Source: an uncultured Actinomycetes bacterium (GTDB lineage: Bacteria; Actinomycetota; Actinomycetes; Nanopelagicales; Nanopelagicaceae). Taken from it: a DNA stretch of 43,078 nt. Every line of letters begins with the position of its first letter. Position 1 is the first letter of the stretch. The DNA lies in contig CAIJYZ010000067.1 of assembly GCA_903825015.1 (NCBI GenBank), forward strand, positions 1 to 43,078. Direction: 5' to 3'. Positions 1-10,123 of the stretch are shown one piece after another. Below the pieces are notes generated by a model, which was not told where the DNA came from, made no database searches, and saw only the letters and a list, made by a program, of their open reading frames with translations. Position numbers and translations under genes: made by a program.

Positions 1-746
1 ACATGAGTGATTGTTATTCCTGGAATGCTTTCGATTGCAATATTTGCCGCAATAAGCTCGACATTGGCTCCACGTGCGGCTGCAGCTTTTGCAATTGCAA
101 TGCCTTGCTTGCCTGAGGATCGATTTCCGATGAAGCGAACTGGATCAATAGCTTCACGAGTGCCACCGGCAGTTACCAGTACGTTCTTGCCATCAAGATC
201 ATGGGCTGTTTGCGCTATAGCTAGAAATTCGGCAATGATTTCGTTGGTTTCGGGAAAGCGCCCTTGTCCGCTATCTGATCCAGTTAAACGCCCCACTGCC
301 GGCTCCATAATATAAAAACCACGCTTTCGAAGTGTGGCAACGTTTGCGACTGTAGCGGGGTCGGTCCACATCGAAGTATGCATGGCAGGCACAATCATTT
401 TCGGTGCATTGCTAGCTAAAACACAGTTAGTCAGAAGATCATCAGCCCTTCCAGCAGCTAATCGCGCTATGAGATCTGCTGTGGCCGGTGCAATAAGTAT
501 GTACTGTGCTAATTGGGCCAAAGAAACATGGCGAACTTCATCTACTCGTTCCCACACTTGCGTGGTTACTGGACGATGAGAAAGGGCCTGCCATGTGGCA
601 GCACCTACAAAGTTGAGCGAGGAAGGAGTTGGAACAACCGTAACTAAAAAACCCTGTTCCTGCAGACGACGTAAGAGATCTGCCGACTTATATGCCGCGA
701 TTCCACCACCAATACCGAGAATAACCTCACGGTCAGTGGCGGACAT
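1..746 (-). CDS. coaBC: Bifunctional phosphopantothenoylcysteine decarboxylase/synthetase CoaBC (Dfp), 3' part outside window
   Basis: CoaBC joins cysteine to 4'-phosphopantothenate and decarboxylates the product in CoA synthesis. About 248 codons are visible and the C-terminus lies beyond base 1. The N-terminal flavoprotein (CoaC) half shows GGGIAAYKSADLL near residues 13-25, the conserved His at about 73 (VRHVSLAQ) and PAMHTSMW. The CoaB half begins with VLVTAGGTREAIDPVRFIGN and RSSGKQGIAIAKAAAARG. The ATG at 746 lies 14 bases after the rpoZ stop. It is the last gene visible in the pyr/gmk/rpoZ run; rpoZ-coaBC adjacency is normal in Actinobacteria. The frame is open to the window edge, with no sign of damage. 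Confidence 0.93.
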   Translation of the reverse strand, partial: MSATDREVILGIGGGIAAYKSADLLRRLQEQGFLVTVVPTPSSLNFVGAATWQALSHRPVTTQVWERVDEVRHVSLAQLAQYILIAPATADLIARLAAGRADDLLTNCVLASNAPKMIVPAMHTSMWTDPATVANVATLRKRGFYIMEPAVGRLTGSDSGQGRFPETNEIIAEFLAIAQTAHDLDGKNVLVTAGGTREAIDPVRFIGNRSSGKQGIAIAKAAAARGANVELIAANIAIESIPGITITH

Positions 747-760
747 GTGTAACCAGAGGT

Positions 761-1009
761 TTACGCGGTTGGTTCTAGATTTTCAATAGTAAGAAGGCCT
801 TCGTTAATCTCGCGAAGTGCGATTGAAAGTGGCTTCTCATGAACATGAGTTTCAACAAGTGGTCCGACGTATTCAAGTAGACCTTCACCTAGTTGTGAAT
901 AATATGCATTGATTTGGCGTGCGCGCTTTGCAGCATACAAAACAAGGCTGTACTTAGAGCCAGCTTTATCCAAAAGTTCATCGATAGGTGGATTTGTGAT
1001 GCCATCCAT
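761..1009 (-). CDS. rpoZ: DNA-directed RNA polymerase omega subunit
   Basis: The omega subunit helps assemble RNA polymerase by holding the beta' subunit. The 82-residue length is right for the family. The diagnostic stretch [17 protein letters not shown] is at about residues 18-34, and the C-terminal part has the usual [10 protein letters not shown] segment. The start at 1009 has a G-rich sequence (GCGGGGAC) a few bases upstream. It lies between gmk and coaBC, as in Mycobacterium and Streptomyces, and is probably cotranscribed with them. A short hairpin lies between the gmk stop and this gene. Confidence 0.93.
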   Translation of the reverse strand: MDGITNPPIDELLDKAGSKYSLVLYAAKRARQINAYYSQLGEGLLEYVGPLVETHVHEKPLSIALREINEGLLTIENLEPTA

Positions 1010-1041
1010 AATTGTCCCCGCTCAGATTTAGTTCGCCATGA

Positions 1042-1059
1042 GAACCCGTTTGCGGGCTC
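1042..1059 (-). other. Small hairpin overlapping the gmk stop codon, ahead of rpoZ
   Basis: Arms GAACCCG (1042-1048) and CGGGCTC (1053-1059) surround a 4-base loop. They form a 7-bp stem with one G-T pair on the minus-strand transcript. No T-run follows, so it does not look like a strong intrinsic terminator. An RNA processing or attenuation role is only a guess. Confidence 0.3.
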
Positions 1060-1930
1060 AAGAGGCCAATGATACCAGTTGAGCCACAACCCGCTCGACA
1101 GAGTCATTCACGACTACATGGTCAAAAAATGAGGCGGCCGCCAGCTCTTCTTGGGCCAATTGCAACCTATGAGCCCTTCTACCAGGACCATCAGTACCTC
1201 GACCTTCTAATCTTGCTACTAACTCTTCCCATGATGGAGGTTCAAGGAAAACCAGCACCGCTGCAGGAAGGTGGGACTTAACTTGCTTGGCCCCATCAAT
1301 TTCAATCTCCAAAAGCACATTTTCGCCTCGGTTCAGAGCATCTTCAACTTCTGCGCGCGGGGTTCCGTATCTGTTGCCCGCAAACTGCGCCCATTCCAGA
1401 AACTCATCATGCTTAATTCGACGATCAAACTCTTCATCGTCTATAAAATAGTAATCAATTCCATTGAGTTCATTGTTTCGAGATGTGCGCGTAGTCGCAG
1501 AAACGCTGACCCAAAAATCCCCCGATTTTCGTAGTTGCGCAGCCACAGTACTTTTTCCGACTCCCCCAGGACCTGAAAGAACAAGAAGTTTTCCTGGTTT
1601 TATTGCATGTGTTGTTTTCATAAATTCGTTTCGAAGTTCCTTAATTTGGTGACGGCCCAACCCAGCTATTCTACGGGTGGGAGAAATATTCAACTTCTCC
1701 ATCAAAGTTTGAGCTCTGACTTTTCCTACCCCAGAGAGTGCTTCAAGCAGTTCACGGACTCTCATTTTTGCAATCGCTTCATCTTGTTGAGCAAGTTCTA
1801 AAACATTATCAATTGTGAAATTTGCACTCTTTATCTTGCCCTTTATTTCAGCACGACGTTTACGAGATGCCGCTGCTTTAAGCAAAGCGGCACTACGTTG
1901 CTCTGGAGTCAATTTCGGTGGCGCGCCCAT
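1058..1930 (-). CDS. gmk: Fusion protein: actinobacterial integration host factor (mIHF) + guanylate kinase
   Basis: Residues 1-103 match the actinobacterial IHF family (mIHF/sIHF), a nucleoid-associated DNA-binding protein: PKLTPEQRSAALLKAA at 5-20, the helix-hairpin-helix stretch LSGVGKVRAQTLMEKLNI, then RRIAGLGRHQIKEL. Residues 104-290 are a complete guanylate kinase (GMP to GDP). Its P-loop GPGGVGKST is at 120-128, followed by SVSATTRTSR, YGTPRAEVE and the lid RGTDGPGRR. The two families are normally separate neighbours (mihF then gmk). Here the frame runs straight through the ATG at 1621 with no stop or frameshift. No Shine-Dalgarno sits at usual spacing before that ATG, which favours one fused protein. 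A leaderless promoter candidate precedes the start at 1930. Confidence 0.9.
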   Translation of the reverse strand: MGAPPKLTPEQRSAALLKAAASRKRRAEIKGKIKSANFTIDNVLELAQQDEAIAKMRVRELLEALSGVGKVRAQTLMEKLNISPTRRIAGLGRHQIKELRNEFMKTTHAIKPGKLLVLSGPGGVGKSTVAAQLRKSGDFWVSVSATTRTSRNNELNGIDYYFIDDEEFDRRIKHDEFLEWAQFAGNRYGTPRAEVEDALNRGENVLLEIEIDGAKQVKSHLPAAVLVFLEPPSWEELVARLEGRGTDGPGRRAHRLQLAQEELAAASFFDHVVVNDSVERVVAQLVSLAS

Positions 1931-1937
1931 AGTCCTA

Positions 1938-1943
1938 ATCTTA
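1938..1943 (-). promoter_or_regulatory. Candidate -10 element of a leaderless promoter for mihF-gmk
   Basis: On the minus strand TAAGAT is followed by 7 bases and then the ATG at 1930. This fits a TANNNT -10 box with transcription starting at or next to the start codon. It lies in the 25-bp gap after pyrF. There is no clear -35 box and no Shine-Dalgarno. It would let mihF-gmk-rpoZ-coaBC be expressed independently of the pyr operon. Confidence 0.4.
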
Positions 1944-1955
1944 GCGTTGCAAGAG

Positions 1956-2663
1956 TTAGTGGAGAATCTGTTGCGCGATTTCTATCGCCCGTTCGCGCAT
2001 CGCTTGCGCGCCTTGCGCATAAGCTGAGGTAATAGGACGTCCAATAACTACGAAATTTGCTCCGCGGTCAATAGCCTCACGGGGAGTCATCGTTCGTGCT
2101 TGATCGTCGGAGGCTGAAGAATCTGCCGGTCGAACCCCCGGTGTGATAATTGTTACCGAATCTCCAACGACGGCACGTATTGCCAGAATCTCCAAGGGCG
2201 AGCAGACAATTGCTCGCGCTCCCCCGGCTACTGCAACCTTTGCTAGTCCAACTGCGCTATCGAGTGCATGAGATTTAAAACCAATATCCTTTACATCTTG
2301 TTCACTTAAAGATGTCAAAACTGTTACACCTGTTACCTGAACACCTGGTAACGCTTGTGTAGCTGCCTGAACCATTGCGACACCACCAGATGCATGAACG
2401 GTGAGAAACTTAGGCCGAAGAGATGCCACAGCTAGGGCCGCACCGCTAACCGTATGCGGAATATCGTGGAGTTTTAAATCAAGAAAAATATCTGAGCTGC
2501 ATTGATCTGCAATTTGACGCACTCCATCGTTTCCGAAAGTTAAGTAAAACTCTAAACCTAATTTAACAACTGAAATAACTCCATCGGTGGCCTTTACCCA
2601 CTCTTTAGCTATTGATAAGTCAGGGGTATCAATTGCCAGAACAATCGGAGCTAAATTATCCAC
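1956..2663 (-). CDS. pyrF: Orotidine 5'-phosphate decarboxylase, group I
   Basis: PyrF catalyses the last step of UMP synthesis, decarboxylating OMP. The 235 residues carry the group I active site FLDLKLHDIPHTV, with Asp62, Lys64 and Asp67 as the catalytic set, plus the phosphate-binding stretches ITPGVRP and NFVVIGRPIT. From memory, Mycobacterium and Streptomyces carry the longer 'type 2' PyrF with a different motif, so this resembles the Bacillus/E. coli kind. The start codon is GTG at 2663, 3 bases after the pyrD stop, with a purine-rich GAGAGTGAG upstream. It closes the pyr part of the operon. Confidence 0.93.
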   Translation of the reverse strand: MDNLAPIVLAIDTPDLSIAKEWVKATDGVISVVKLGLEFYLTFGNDGVRQIADQCSSDIFLDLKLHDIPHTVSGAALAVASLRPKFLTVHASGGVAMVQAATQALPGVQVTGVTVLTSLSEQDVKDIGFKSHALDSAVGLAKVAVAGGARAIVCSPLEILAIRAVVGDSVTIITPGVRPADSSASDDQARTMTPREAIDRGANFVVIGRPITSAYAQGAQAMRERAIEIAQQILH

Positions 2664-2666
2664 GGC

Positions 2667-3605
2667 TTACTCACTCTCTGGTCGATGGGCATAGCCAATT
2701 ACTTGACGTAAAGACGTAAATCCCTTTTCGGCTAAAAGCTCTTTAAGTTCATTTTGAATAGTCATTATCGCGGTCGGGTTTCCGAAACTAGCAGTACCGA
2801 TAGATACTCCGCTTGCACCTGCAGCGATCATCTCCAACGCGTCTCGACCCGATGAGATTCCTCCCATTCCAAGAATTGGAATCTGCGGCATCGCCGCATG
2901 TACTTGATACACCGCACGGACTGCAATTGGTCGAATCGCCGGGCCTGAAAGACCTCCCGTTTTTCCACCCAGGTGCGGGCGCATTGTGTCGATATTAATG
3001 ACCATTCCAAGAACAGTATTTATAAGAGCTAAAGCATCGGCACCTGCTTCAACCACACCTCGTGCAATTGAAACTAAATCAGTGACATCGGGTGAAAGTT
3101 TGGCAATGATGGGAAGTTCGCCTCCGATAGTACGACGTACTCCATCTATAACACGTCGAGAAGCTTCAGGATCACATGCAAAAACTAGTCCACGATTTTC
3201 AACGTTGGGACATGAAATGTTAACTTCAATGGCACTGATTCCAGATACTGAGCGAAGTTTTCGCGCCAAAGTCGAATACTCTTCAACGGTTTCTCCAGCA
3301 ATTGAAACAATAATGCGAGCCTTTTGTTCAAGAAGGTAAGGGATATCTTTTGCAATGAAAGCATCTATACCCGGACCCTGTAATCCAATTGAATTGAGCA
3401 TGCCACTAGGCGTCTCGGCCATACGAGGAGTTGGACGCCCAGTACGTGCCTTCATCATGACTGATTTTGTAACGACGCCGCCCATATCTCGCAGATTAAA
3501 AAACTGCGCCAGTTCGCGACCAGAACTCGCACAACCACTAGCTGTGAAAGTGGGTGCAGGAAACCAGGCATTTCCTAAGGTTGTTGAAAGATCTACAACG
3601 CTCAT
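2667..3605 (-). CDS. pyrD: Dihydroorotate dehydrogenase class 1B, catalytic subunit
   Basis: PyrD oxidises dihydroorotate to orotate using FMN. Of its 312 residues, NISCPNVE places the catalytic base at Cys132; class 2 enzymes use Ser. FMN-binding segments include ASGCASSG, IAKLSPDV, NTVLGM and GMGGISSGRDALEMIAAGA. With pyrK directly upstream it should form the NAD-dependent PyrD2K2 enzyme. Its ATG overlaps the pyrK stop by 4 bases (ATGA), which suggests translational coupling. Several well-studied Actinobacteria instead use the quinone-linked class 2 enzyme. Confidence 0.93.
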   Translation of the reverse strand: MSVVDLSTTLGNAWFPAPTFTASGCASSGRELAQFFNLRDMGGVVTKSVMMKARTGRPTPRMAETPSGMLNSIGLQGPGIDAFIAKDIPYLLEQKARIIVSIAGETVEEYSTLARKLRSVSGISAIEVNISCPNVENRGLVFACDPEASRRVIDGVRRTIGGELPIIAKLSPDVTDLVSIARGVVEAGADALALINTVLGMVINIDTMRPHLGGKTGGLSGPAIRPIAVRAVYQVHAAMPQIPILGMGGISSGRDALEMIAAGASGVSIGTASFGNPTAIMTIQNELKELLAEKGFTSLRQVIGYAHRPESE

Positions 3606-4438
3606 AGCGCTTTACCCACTTTATCCCACTGAACAAAAGAACCATCCATAACAGGTCCATCAATACATGAACGAAGCATCGATACATTTCCGGATTCATC
3701 TGCAACAGGTAAAACGCAGGTCATACAAATACCGATTCCGCATGCCATTGACTCTTCGACTGCGCATTGGTGAACAACATCTGTACCACGGGTAATCTCA
3801 TCGATTGCTGATAGCATCGCCATGGGTCCGCAAGAATAAATAACAGCGATATTGAGATCTTTAATTAGTTCAGAAATTGGTTCAGTTACGCGGCCTCTTT
3901 GGCCCATTGATCCATCCTCGGTGTAAATGCGTAGCGAGTTAACAGCGCGTTTACCTTCCATAGGAGCATAAATTTTGGAAGCAGTACTCGCGCCAAGCAA
4001 CATATCAACTCTGCAACCGCGCGTGTTCAAAGTTTCGGCTAATCCGAATAAAGGGGCTGAACCATAACCACCGCCGACAAGAAGCACCTGCACGGGTTCG
4101 GTAGGGATCCCAAAAGCTTTACCTAGCGGAACAACTACATCAAGAACAGCACCTTCATTTTGCTGACAGAGCCACTTACTTCCTTGTCCATGTGGGGCAA
4201 CAATCAACTCCATTGTTCCACCGAAAGTTGCGCTAACCGATACTCGCGAAATAGCGAATGCTCGACGCAAAACCATCCGTGAATTCTCTCCACCAACATT
4301 GATTGCAACAAAGTTACCTGGTTTGCATACACCGGCGAGGTCGCCAATATTAATTATTAGCTGGTGGTACTGACCCACGCGCTTATTACTGACAACCGAT
4401 GCTCGAATCTGTGCAGCATTTTTATTAATAGAGGACAT
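3602..4438 (-). CDS. pyrK: Dihydroorotate dehydrogenase class 1B electron-transfer subunit
   Basis: PyrK carries electrons from PyrD to NAD+ through FAD and a [2Fe-2S] cluster. The FAD region contains RRAFAISR. The nucleotide-binding region has LLVGGGYGSAPL and IYSCGPMAML. The C-terminal cluster ligands follow C-x4-C-x2-C-x16-C within ACGIGICMTCVLP and RSC. An in-frame ATG at 4453 would add five residues and overlap carB by 13 bases. I chose the ATG at 4438, 2 bases after the carB stop, because the extra residues look non-native, but neither start has a strong ribosome binding site. Confidence 0.92.
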   Translation of the reverse strand: MSSINKNAAQIRASVVSNKRVGQYHQLIINIGDLAGVCKPGNFVAINVGGENSRMVLRRAFAISRVSVSATFGGTMELIVAPHGQGSKWLCQQNEGAVLDVVVPLGKAFGIPTEPVQVLLVGGGYGSAPLFGLAETLNTRGCRVDMLLGASTASKIYAPMEGKRAVNSLRIYTEDGSMGQRGRVTEPISELIKDLNIAVIYSCGPMAMLSAIDEITRGTDVVHQCAVEESMACGIGICMTCVLPVADESGNVSMLRSCIDGPVMDGSFVQWDKVGKAL

Positions 4439-4440
4439 TA

Positions 4441-7400
4441 TCAAGCCAACCATTTTTGTAAGGATCTAATTGATAGTTCGTTTGCTTGCAAGAAGCGGAT
4501 TCCTTCCACAGCTGCACTGAATCCAGCAGTAGTGGTAATGATTGGAATAGAACGTTGTACTGATGCGGTACGAATCAACCAACCATCCTGACGTGTACCT
4601 CGGCCAACTGGCGTATTGATTACTAAATCAATATCACCTGAATTAATTATGTCCACGATAGTTCGCTCGCCCATCGGGCCAGTGCCTTCCGAGTTTTTGC
4701 GAACGGTAAAGCACGTTACGCCATGATTGCTCAAAAACGATGCCGTACCTTCAGTGGCGAGAATTCTAAATCCACATTCCTGCAGGCCTTGTGCCGGCAT
4801 AATCCCAGACTCTTTATCTTTATCGGCTAGAGAGATAAAAACCGTTCCGGATTTCGGGAGTGGACCAAAAGCTGCAATTTGACTCTTCGCATAACTTTCC
4901 CCAAATGTTGGAGAAATTCCCATCACTTCTCCCGTTGAACGCATCTCTGGTCCAAGGACAGCATCAACACCACGACCATCCGTTCGACGGAAACGATTCC
5001 AAGGTAGTACTGCTTCCTTAACTGAAATTCCTTTAGCCACTCCATCACCTTGCGCAGGTAAAACAGACTCTTCGCGTAACTGCGCAATTGTTGACCCCAC
5101 AGATATTCGTGCAGCAGCTTTTGCCAGCGGTACGCCAGTTGCTTTACTAACAAAGGGAACAGTACGAGATGCGCGGGGATTCGCCTCCAAAACATAAAGT
5201 TTTGAATCAGCGATTGCGAACTGAATATTAATCAGACCTCGCACATCTACTCCTCGTGCGATCTTTTCAGTAGCCGTACGGATCTCTTGTAGTTGTTGTG
5301 GTGTAACCGTCATCGAAGGCAGTACACATGCACTGTCTCCGCTATGAATACCGGCTTCCTCAATATGCTCCATCACTCCGCCTAAGAAAAGCTCATGGCC
5401 ATCAAATAAAGCATCCACATCTATTTCGATTGCACTGTCTAAAAATCTATCCACAAGAACCGGGTGATCCGGAGTGATATCCGTAGCTCGAGTGATAAAT
5501 CCGCCTAATGCCGCATCATCGTAAACAATTTCCATGCCTCGGCCGCCAAGAACAAATGATGGGCGCACTAAAACGGGATATCCAATGCGTTGGGCGATTG
5601 TTATCGCTTCTAACTGCGAAGATGCCATTCCAAACTCTGGTGCCGTTAGTCCTTGCTCAGCCAAAATATTTCCAAATGCTCCGCGCTCTTCAGCTAAGTT
5701 AATGGCATCCGGACTCGTTCCAAGAATGGTGATTCCTGCAGCCTTTAACCCAGCCGCTAAACCAAGTGGTGTCTGCCCGCCTAACTGTGTGATTACTCCA
5801 AGAACTGGACCCGCCATTGTTTCAGCGTGCACAACTTCAATCACATCCTCAAGTGTCAAGGGTTCAAAATAGAGACGGTTACTAGTGTCATAATCGGTAG
5901 AGACAGTCTCAGGGTTGCAGTTAATCATGATCGTTTCAAAACCGGCTTCGCGTAAAACAAAGGATGCATGCACACACGAATAATCAAATTCAATTCCTTG
6001 ACCTATACGATTTGGCCCGCTTCCCAAAATAATAACTGCGGGTGTCGTTCGTGGTCGTACTTCATTCTCTTCTTCATAACTTGAGTAGTGGTACGGAGTA
6101 AACGCTTCAAACTCGGCCGCACATGTATCTACGGTTTTATAGACAGGACGAATACCTAGATGATGTCGTTCTCGTCGTACTTCATCCTCGCTTAAACCTC
6201 TAAGTGCAGCAATTTGCGCATCCGAGAAACCATCAGACTTTGCATCACGCAAAAATTCTGAAGTTAATTCACCAGGCTGTGAAACTGCTAGAGCCTTTTC
6301 GTTAATAATCTGGATCTGACGCAAGTACCAAGGATCAATTTTTGTGGCGGCAAAAACTTCCTCAATTGAAGCTCCGGCCCACATAGATTTTTGAACTTGT
6401 TGCAGACGATATTCAGTAGGAATTGTCATTGAGATTAAGAGATTTTGCTTCTCTTGTTCACTTACTTGCGGCCAGGAAAATATCGCTTCCTTGCGCTCTA
6501 GTGATCGCAAAGCTTTCATTAGTGCTTCTGAAAAAGAGCGACCAATAGCCATCGCTTCGCCCACACTCTTCATTGTTGTAGTTAGGCGTGGGTCAGCATC
6601 AGCGAATTTTTCAAATGCAAAACGGGGAACTTTGACGACAACGTAATCCAAAGTCGGTTCAAATGATGCTGGGGTGACCTTCGTAATATCATTTTGAATT
6701 TCATCCAAGGTGTAACCGATAGCTAATTTCGTGGCGATTTTTGCGATAGGAAAACCAGTCGCTTTAGACGCCAAAGCACTTGAACGAGATACTCGCGGAT
6801 TCATTTCAATAACGATTATGCGACCGTTATCTGGGTTTACAGCAAATTGAATATTGCAGCCACCGGTATCAACACCAACTTCGCGAATAATATCCATGGA
6901 AAGATCGCGAAGTTTTTGATACTCGACATCGGTTAGTGTCATGGCTGGTGCAACTGTGATGGAATCCCCAGTATGTACGCCCATAGGATCTAGATTTTCA
7001 ATAGAACAAACAATCACCACGTTGTCTTTTCGATCACGCATGACTTCAAGTTCATATTCTTTCCATCCGAGAATGGATTCCTCTAGAAGAACTTCAGATG
7101 TTGGACTGTGTCGAAGGCCGGCACCGGCAATCTGACGTAGCTCTTGCTCATTGAAGGCAATACCTGATCCGAGACCACCCATTGTGAAAGAGGGGCGCAC
7201 GACAACTGGATAATTGAGTTGAACAACGGCGGCGAAGATTTCCTCCATGGTGTGACAGATAATGGATTTTGCCGACTCTCCCCCTACCTTTTCTACAATC
7301 GCTCTAAAAAGTTCGCGATTTTCACCTCGTTGGATTGCGTCAACATCAGCACCAATGAGCTTTACTCCATACTTTGCTAACGTGCCACGCTCGAACAGAC

Positions 7401-7701
7401 CGATGGCTGCGTTAAGGGCGGTTTGTCCCCCCAAAGTCGCCAATACTGCATCAGGCTTTTCAAAGGCGATAATTCTTTCAATAATTTCTGGCGTGATCGG
7501 TTCTATATATGTTGCGTCAGCAAACTCGGGATCGGTCATAATTGTTGCTGGATTCGAATTTACCAACACCACGCGTATACCTTCGGCCCGTAATACTCGG
7601 CATGCCTGCGTACCAGAATAATCAAATTCACATGCTTGGCCAATAACTATAGGACCGCTTCCAATTACAAGAACGCTTTTTATTGATGGATCTAGCGGCA
7701 T
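4441..7701 (-). CDS. carB: Carbamoyl-phosphate synthase large subunit
   Basis: CarB makes carbamoyl phosphate from bicarbonate, 2 ATP and ammonia channelled from CarA. It feeds pyrimidine and arginine synthesis. At 1086 residues it is full length. The N-terminal half starts [20 protein letters not shown], and the second half repeats this as [20 protein letters not shown]. Each half has an ATP-grasp domain (for example [14 protein letters not shown] and [16 protein letters not shown]). The C-terminal 130 or so residues form the MGS-like allosteric domain, including [18 protein letters not shown]. Its ATG shares one base with the carA stop (TAATG). Confidence 0.97.
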   Translation of the reverse strand: MPLDPSIKSVLVIGSGPIVIGQACEFDYSGTQACRVLRAEGIRVVLVNSNPATIMTDPEFADATYIEPITPEIIERIIAFEKPDAVLATLGGQTALNAAIGLFERGTLAKYGVKLIGADVDAIQRGENRELFRAIVEKVGGESAKSIICHTMEEIFAAVVQLNYPVVVRPSFTMGGLGSGIAFNEQELRQIAGAGLRHSPTSEVLLEESILGWKEYELEVMRDRKDNVVIVCSIENLDPMGVHTGDSITVAPAMTLTDVEYQKLRDLSMDIIREVGVDTGGCNIQFAVNPDNGRIIVIEMNPRVSRSSALASKATGFPIAKIATKLAIGYTLDEIQNDITKVTPASFEPTLDYVVVKVPRFAFEKFADADPRLTTTMKSVGEAMAIGRSFSEALMKALRSLERKEAIFSWPQVSEQEKQNLLISMTIPTEYRLQQVQKSMWAGASIEEVFAATKIDPWYLRQIQIINEKALAVSQPGELTSEFLRDAKSDGFSDAQIAALRGLSEDEVRRERHHLGIRPVYKTVDTCAAEFEAFTPYHYSSYEEENEVRPRTTPAVIILGSGPNRIGQGIEFDYSCVHASFVLREAGFETIMINCNPETVSTDYDTSNRLYFEPLTLEDVIEVVHAETMAGPVLGVITQLGGQTPLGLAAGLKAAGITILGTSPDAINLAEERGAFGNILAEQGLTAPEFGMASSQLEAITIAQRIGYPVLVRPSFVLGGRGMEIVYDDAALGGFITRATDITPDHPVLVDRFLDSAIEIDVDALFDGHELFLGGVMEHIEEAGIHSGDSACVLPSMTVTPQQLQEIRTATEKIARGVDVRGLINIQFAIADSKLYVLEANPRASRTVPFVSKATGVPLAKAAARISVGSTIAQLREESVLPAQGDGVAKGISVKEAVLPWNRFRRTDGRGVDAVLGPEMRSTGEVMGISPTFGESYAKSQIAAFGPLPKSGTVFISLADKDKESGIMPAQGLQECGFRILATEGTASFLSNHGVTCFTVRKNSEGTGPMGERTIVDIINSGDIDLVINTPVGRGTRQDGWLIRTASVQRSIPIITTTAGFSAAVEGIRFLQANELSIRSLQKWLA

Positions 7702-8816
7702 TAGATTCTCGCCTTCTTTGACATTAAATCAATGAAGCGATCAAATAGATAAGACGCATCATGCGGGCCTGCTGCAGCTTCTGGATGGTATTGAACGGAG
7801 AAAGCTGGGCCTTCTAGAAGTTGTAAACCTTCTACGACTCCATCGTTTAAGCAGATATGAGTAACTTCGCCAGGACCATAGACAGTAGTGAACTGAGCAT
7901 CAGTTGGTGCTTTCAACGCAAAACCATGGTTGTGCGCCGTGATTTCAACTTTTCCAGTGTTTTTATCGATAACAGGTTGATTGATTCCACGATGACCGAA
8001 CTGCAACTTGTAAGTCTCAAACCCAAGGGCCCGACCGAGAATTTGGTGGCCAAAACAAATCCCGAAAATAGGAATCTGTTTAATTAAAATTGAACGCACG
8101 AGTTCGATTGTGTCAGTCATCGATGCAGGATCACCAGGACCATTTGATAAAAAGACACCATCAGGATTAATTGCTTGAATATCAGCAAGTGATGAATCAA
8201 AGGGCATTATATGAACTTCTACTCCACGTTCTGCGAGCATTCGAGGAGTAGCAGCCTTTATACCCAAATCAAGAGCTGCGACTACGTATCTCTTTTCACC
8301 AATTGCAGGGACTACATAGGTAGCTGGTGTTGATACATCCTTAACTAAGTAGGCACCTGACATCTGTGGTGATTTACGTACTTCGACAACCATCTCTTCA
8401 CGGGAGAGTTCCATATTAGAAAAAATCCCTACGCGCATTGCACCGCGATCTCGCAAGTGCCTGGTAATTGCACGTGTATCAACATTTTGAATTCCAACAA
8501 TATTCTGGTTAATTAATTCGGTTTCCAAATCATTTTGTGAACGCCAGTTTGAAGTCAATGTCGATGGGTTTCGAACAACAAATCCTGCTACCCAGATTTT
8601 TGCTGACTCGTTATCAGCATCATTAACGCCAGTATTGCCTATATGCGGCGCAGTCATCACTACAACCTGCTTGTGATACGAAGGGTCAGTTAAAGTTTCC
8701 TGGTAACCGGTCATACCCGTCTGAAAAACCGCTTCTCCAAAAGTTTTCCCAGTTGCTCCCCATGATTTTCCTTCAAAGATGCGACCATCATCAAGTACAA
8801 GAAAAGCAACTGCCAT
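7701..8816 (-). CDS. carA: Carbamoyl-phosphate synthase small subunit (glutaminase)
   Basis: CarA hydrolyses glutamine and passes ammonia to CarB. Of its 371 residues, the N-terminal CPSase small domain shows [20 protein letters not shown] at 27-46. The class I glutaminase domain has SNGPGDP at 224-230, the nucleophile Cys254 in [10 protein letters not shown], and His344/Glu346 in YHPEAA. Both junctions are TAATG one-base overlaps (with pyrC upstream and carB downstream), so translation is probably coupled. In Mycobacterium and Streptomyces a small membrane-protein gene lies between pyrC and carA; it is absent here. Confidence 0.97.
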   Translation of the reverse strand: MAVAFLVLDDGRIFEGKSWGATGKTFGEAVFQTGMTGYQETLTDPSYHKQVVVMTAPHIGNTGVNDADNESAKIWVAGFVVRNPSTLTSNWRSQNDLETELINQNIVGIQNVDTRAITRHLRDRGAMRVGIFSNMELSREEMVVEVRKSPQMSGAYLVKDVSTPATYVVPAIGEKRYVVAALDLGIKAATPRMLAERGVEVHIMPFDSSLADIQAINPDGVFLSNGPGDPASMTDTIELVRSILIKQIPIFGICFGHQILGRALGFETYKLQFGHRGINQPVIDKNTGKVEITAHNHGFALKAPTDAQFTTVYGPGEVTHICLNDGVVEGLQLLEGPAFSVQYHPEAAAGPHDASYLFDRFIDLMSKKARI

Positions 8817-10123
8817 TACTTTGCCACCTTGTCTATTACTACCGAATCGATCACAACTGGCTGGCCGCGAAAGAAGGTGTGCGTTACCAAACCAGGTAAT
8901 TCGTAGCCATGGTAGGGAGTATTGCGACTCTTCGAAAGAACCAAATCACGATCAACGATCCAATTTAGCGTTGGATTTATCACAGTGATGTGTGCTGGAG
9001 CACCAACAACGATTTTTTGACCCTGCTCTTGATACCTACCGATTCGTGCCGGCGCGATGGAGAGGCGATCGGCCACTCCAGCCCAATCCAATAAAGCGGT
9101 CTGAACCATTGTCTTATTTACAATTGATAATGCGCTCTCTAGACCGATCATGCCAAAAGCTGCCTCTTGCCATTCACAATCTTTGGTCTCACTTGAATGT
9201 GGTGCATGATCTGTAGCAACGATATCGATCGTGCCATCGGATAATGCTTCTCGAAGAGCCATTACATCTTTTGTTGTTCGAAGAGGTGGATTTACTTTGA
9301 AAACCGGGTCATAAGTACTGGCCAAATCATCAGTGAGTAATAAATGATGTGGTGTGACTTCAGCGCTTACTTGAATTCCGCGAGCCTTGGCCCACCGAAT
9401 TATCTCTACACCACCGGCAGTGGTCACATGGCAAACATGTAATCGCGATTGCACATGATCGGCTAACAAAACATCTCTGGCGATTATCGCTTCTTCTGCA
9501 ATTGCCGGCCACCCTTTGAGTCCCAAAATCGCACTAACGCTTCCTTCATTCATCTGCGCTCCAACAGTTAATCGAGGTTCTTGCGCATGCTGGGCTATAA
9601 CTCCATCAAATTTTTTAATGTATTCCAGTGCTCTTCGCATTACTAACGGATCAGAGACACAGTTTCCATCATCACTAAACACCCTGACGCGAGCCAGTGA
9701 ATCTGCCATTGCGCCAATCTCTGAGAGCTGTTCTCCTTTGAGTCCTTGCGTCACCGCACCGATAGGGAAAACATCTAGGAAACCAGCCTCTTGACCTAGT
9801 CTGAACACTTGCTCGACTACTCCTGCAGTGTCAGCAGTTGGTGATGTGTTGGCCATTGCAGATAGTGCAGTGAAGCCACCTTTAACTCCAGCCCTGCTGG
9901 CAGTTAAAACAGTTTCAGAATCTTCGCGACCTGGCTCGCGAAGGTGAGTGTGTAGATCTACAAGTCCAGGAAGAATCACAGAGCCTGAAACATCAAAAAC
10001 GGTGACGTTATTTTGATCTAACCCAACTCCAATATTTTCGATTCGACCATTACTAATCAGAATATCGGTTTGAGTTGTTCCAAGACGATTTCCACCCTTT
10101 AGAAGGTAACGTTGATTAGTCAT
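8816..10123 (-). CDS. pyrC: Dihydroorotase, class I
   Basis: PyrC cyclises N-carbamoyl-aspartate to dihydroorotate. The 435 residues fit class I dihydroorotases. The metal-binding HxH is in DLHTHLREPGREDSE (His58, His60), further ligands lie in the middle part (CHVTTAGG), and the catalytic region TDHAPHSSE follows near residue 305. It is flanked by pyrB and carA through TAATG overlaps. No inactivating substitution is visible in the metal motifs, so I take it as the active enzyme rather than a structural partner of PyrB. Confidence 0.96.
   Translation of the reverse strand: MTNQRYLLKGGNRLGTTQTDILISNGRIENIGVGLDQNNVTVFDVSGSVILPGLVDLHTHLREPGREDSETVLTASRAGVKGGFTALSAMANTSPTADTAGVVEQVFRLGQEAGFLDVFPIGAVTQGLKGEQLSEIGAMADSLARVRVFSDDGNCVSDPLVMRRALEYIKKFDGVIAQHAQEPRLTVGAQMNEGSVSAILGLKGWPAIAEEAIIARDVLLADHVQSRLHVCHVTTAGGVEIIRWAKARGIQVSAEVTPHHLLLTDDLASTYDPVFKVNPPLRTTKDVMALREALSDGTIDIVATDHAPHSSETKDCEWQEAAFGMIGLESALSIVNKTMVQTALLDWAGVADRLSIAPARIGRYQEQGQKIVVGAPAHITVINPTLNWIVDRDLVLSKSRNTPYHGYELPGLVTHTFFRGQPVVIDSVVIDKVAK

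Noticed and set aside
7-789. Three consecutive plus-strand open frames at the left edge
   Set aside because: They are antisense to coaBC and rpoZ; the minus strand gives a clear CoaBC protein, and the plus-strand translations resemble nothing known.
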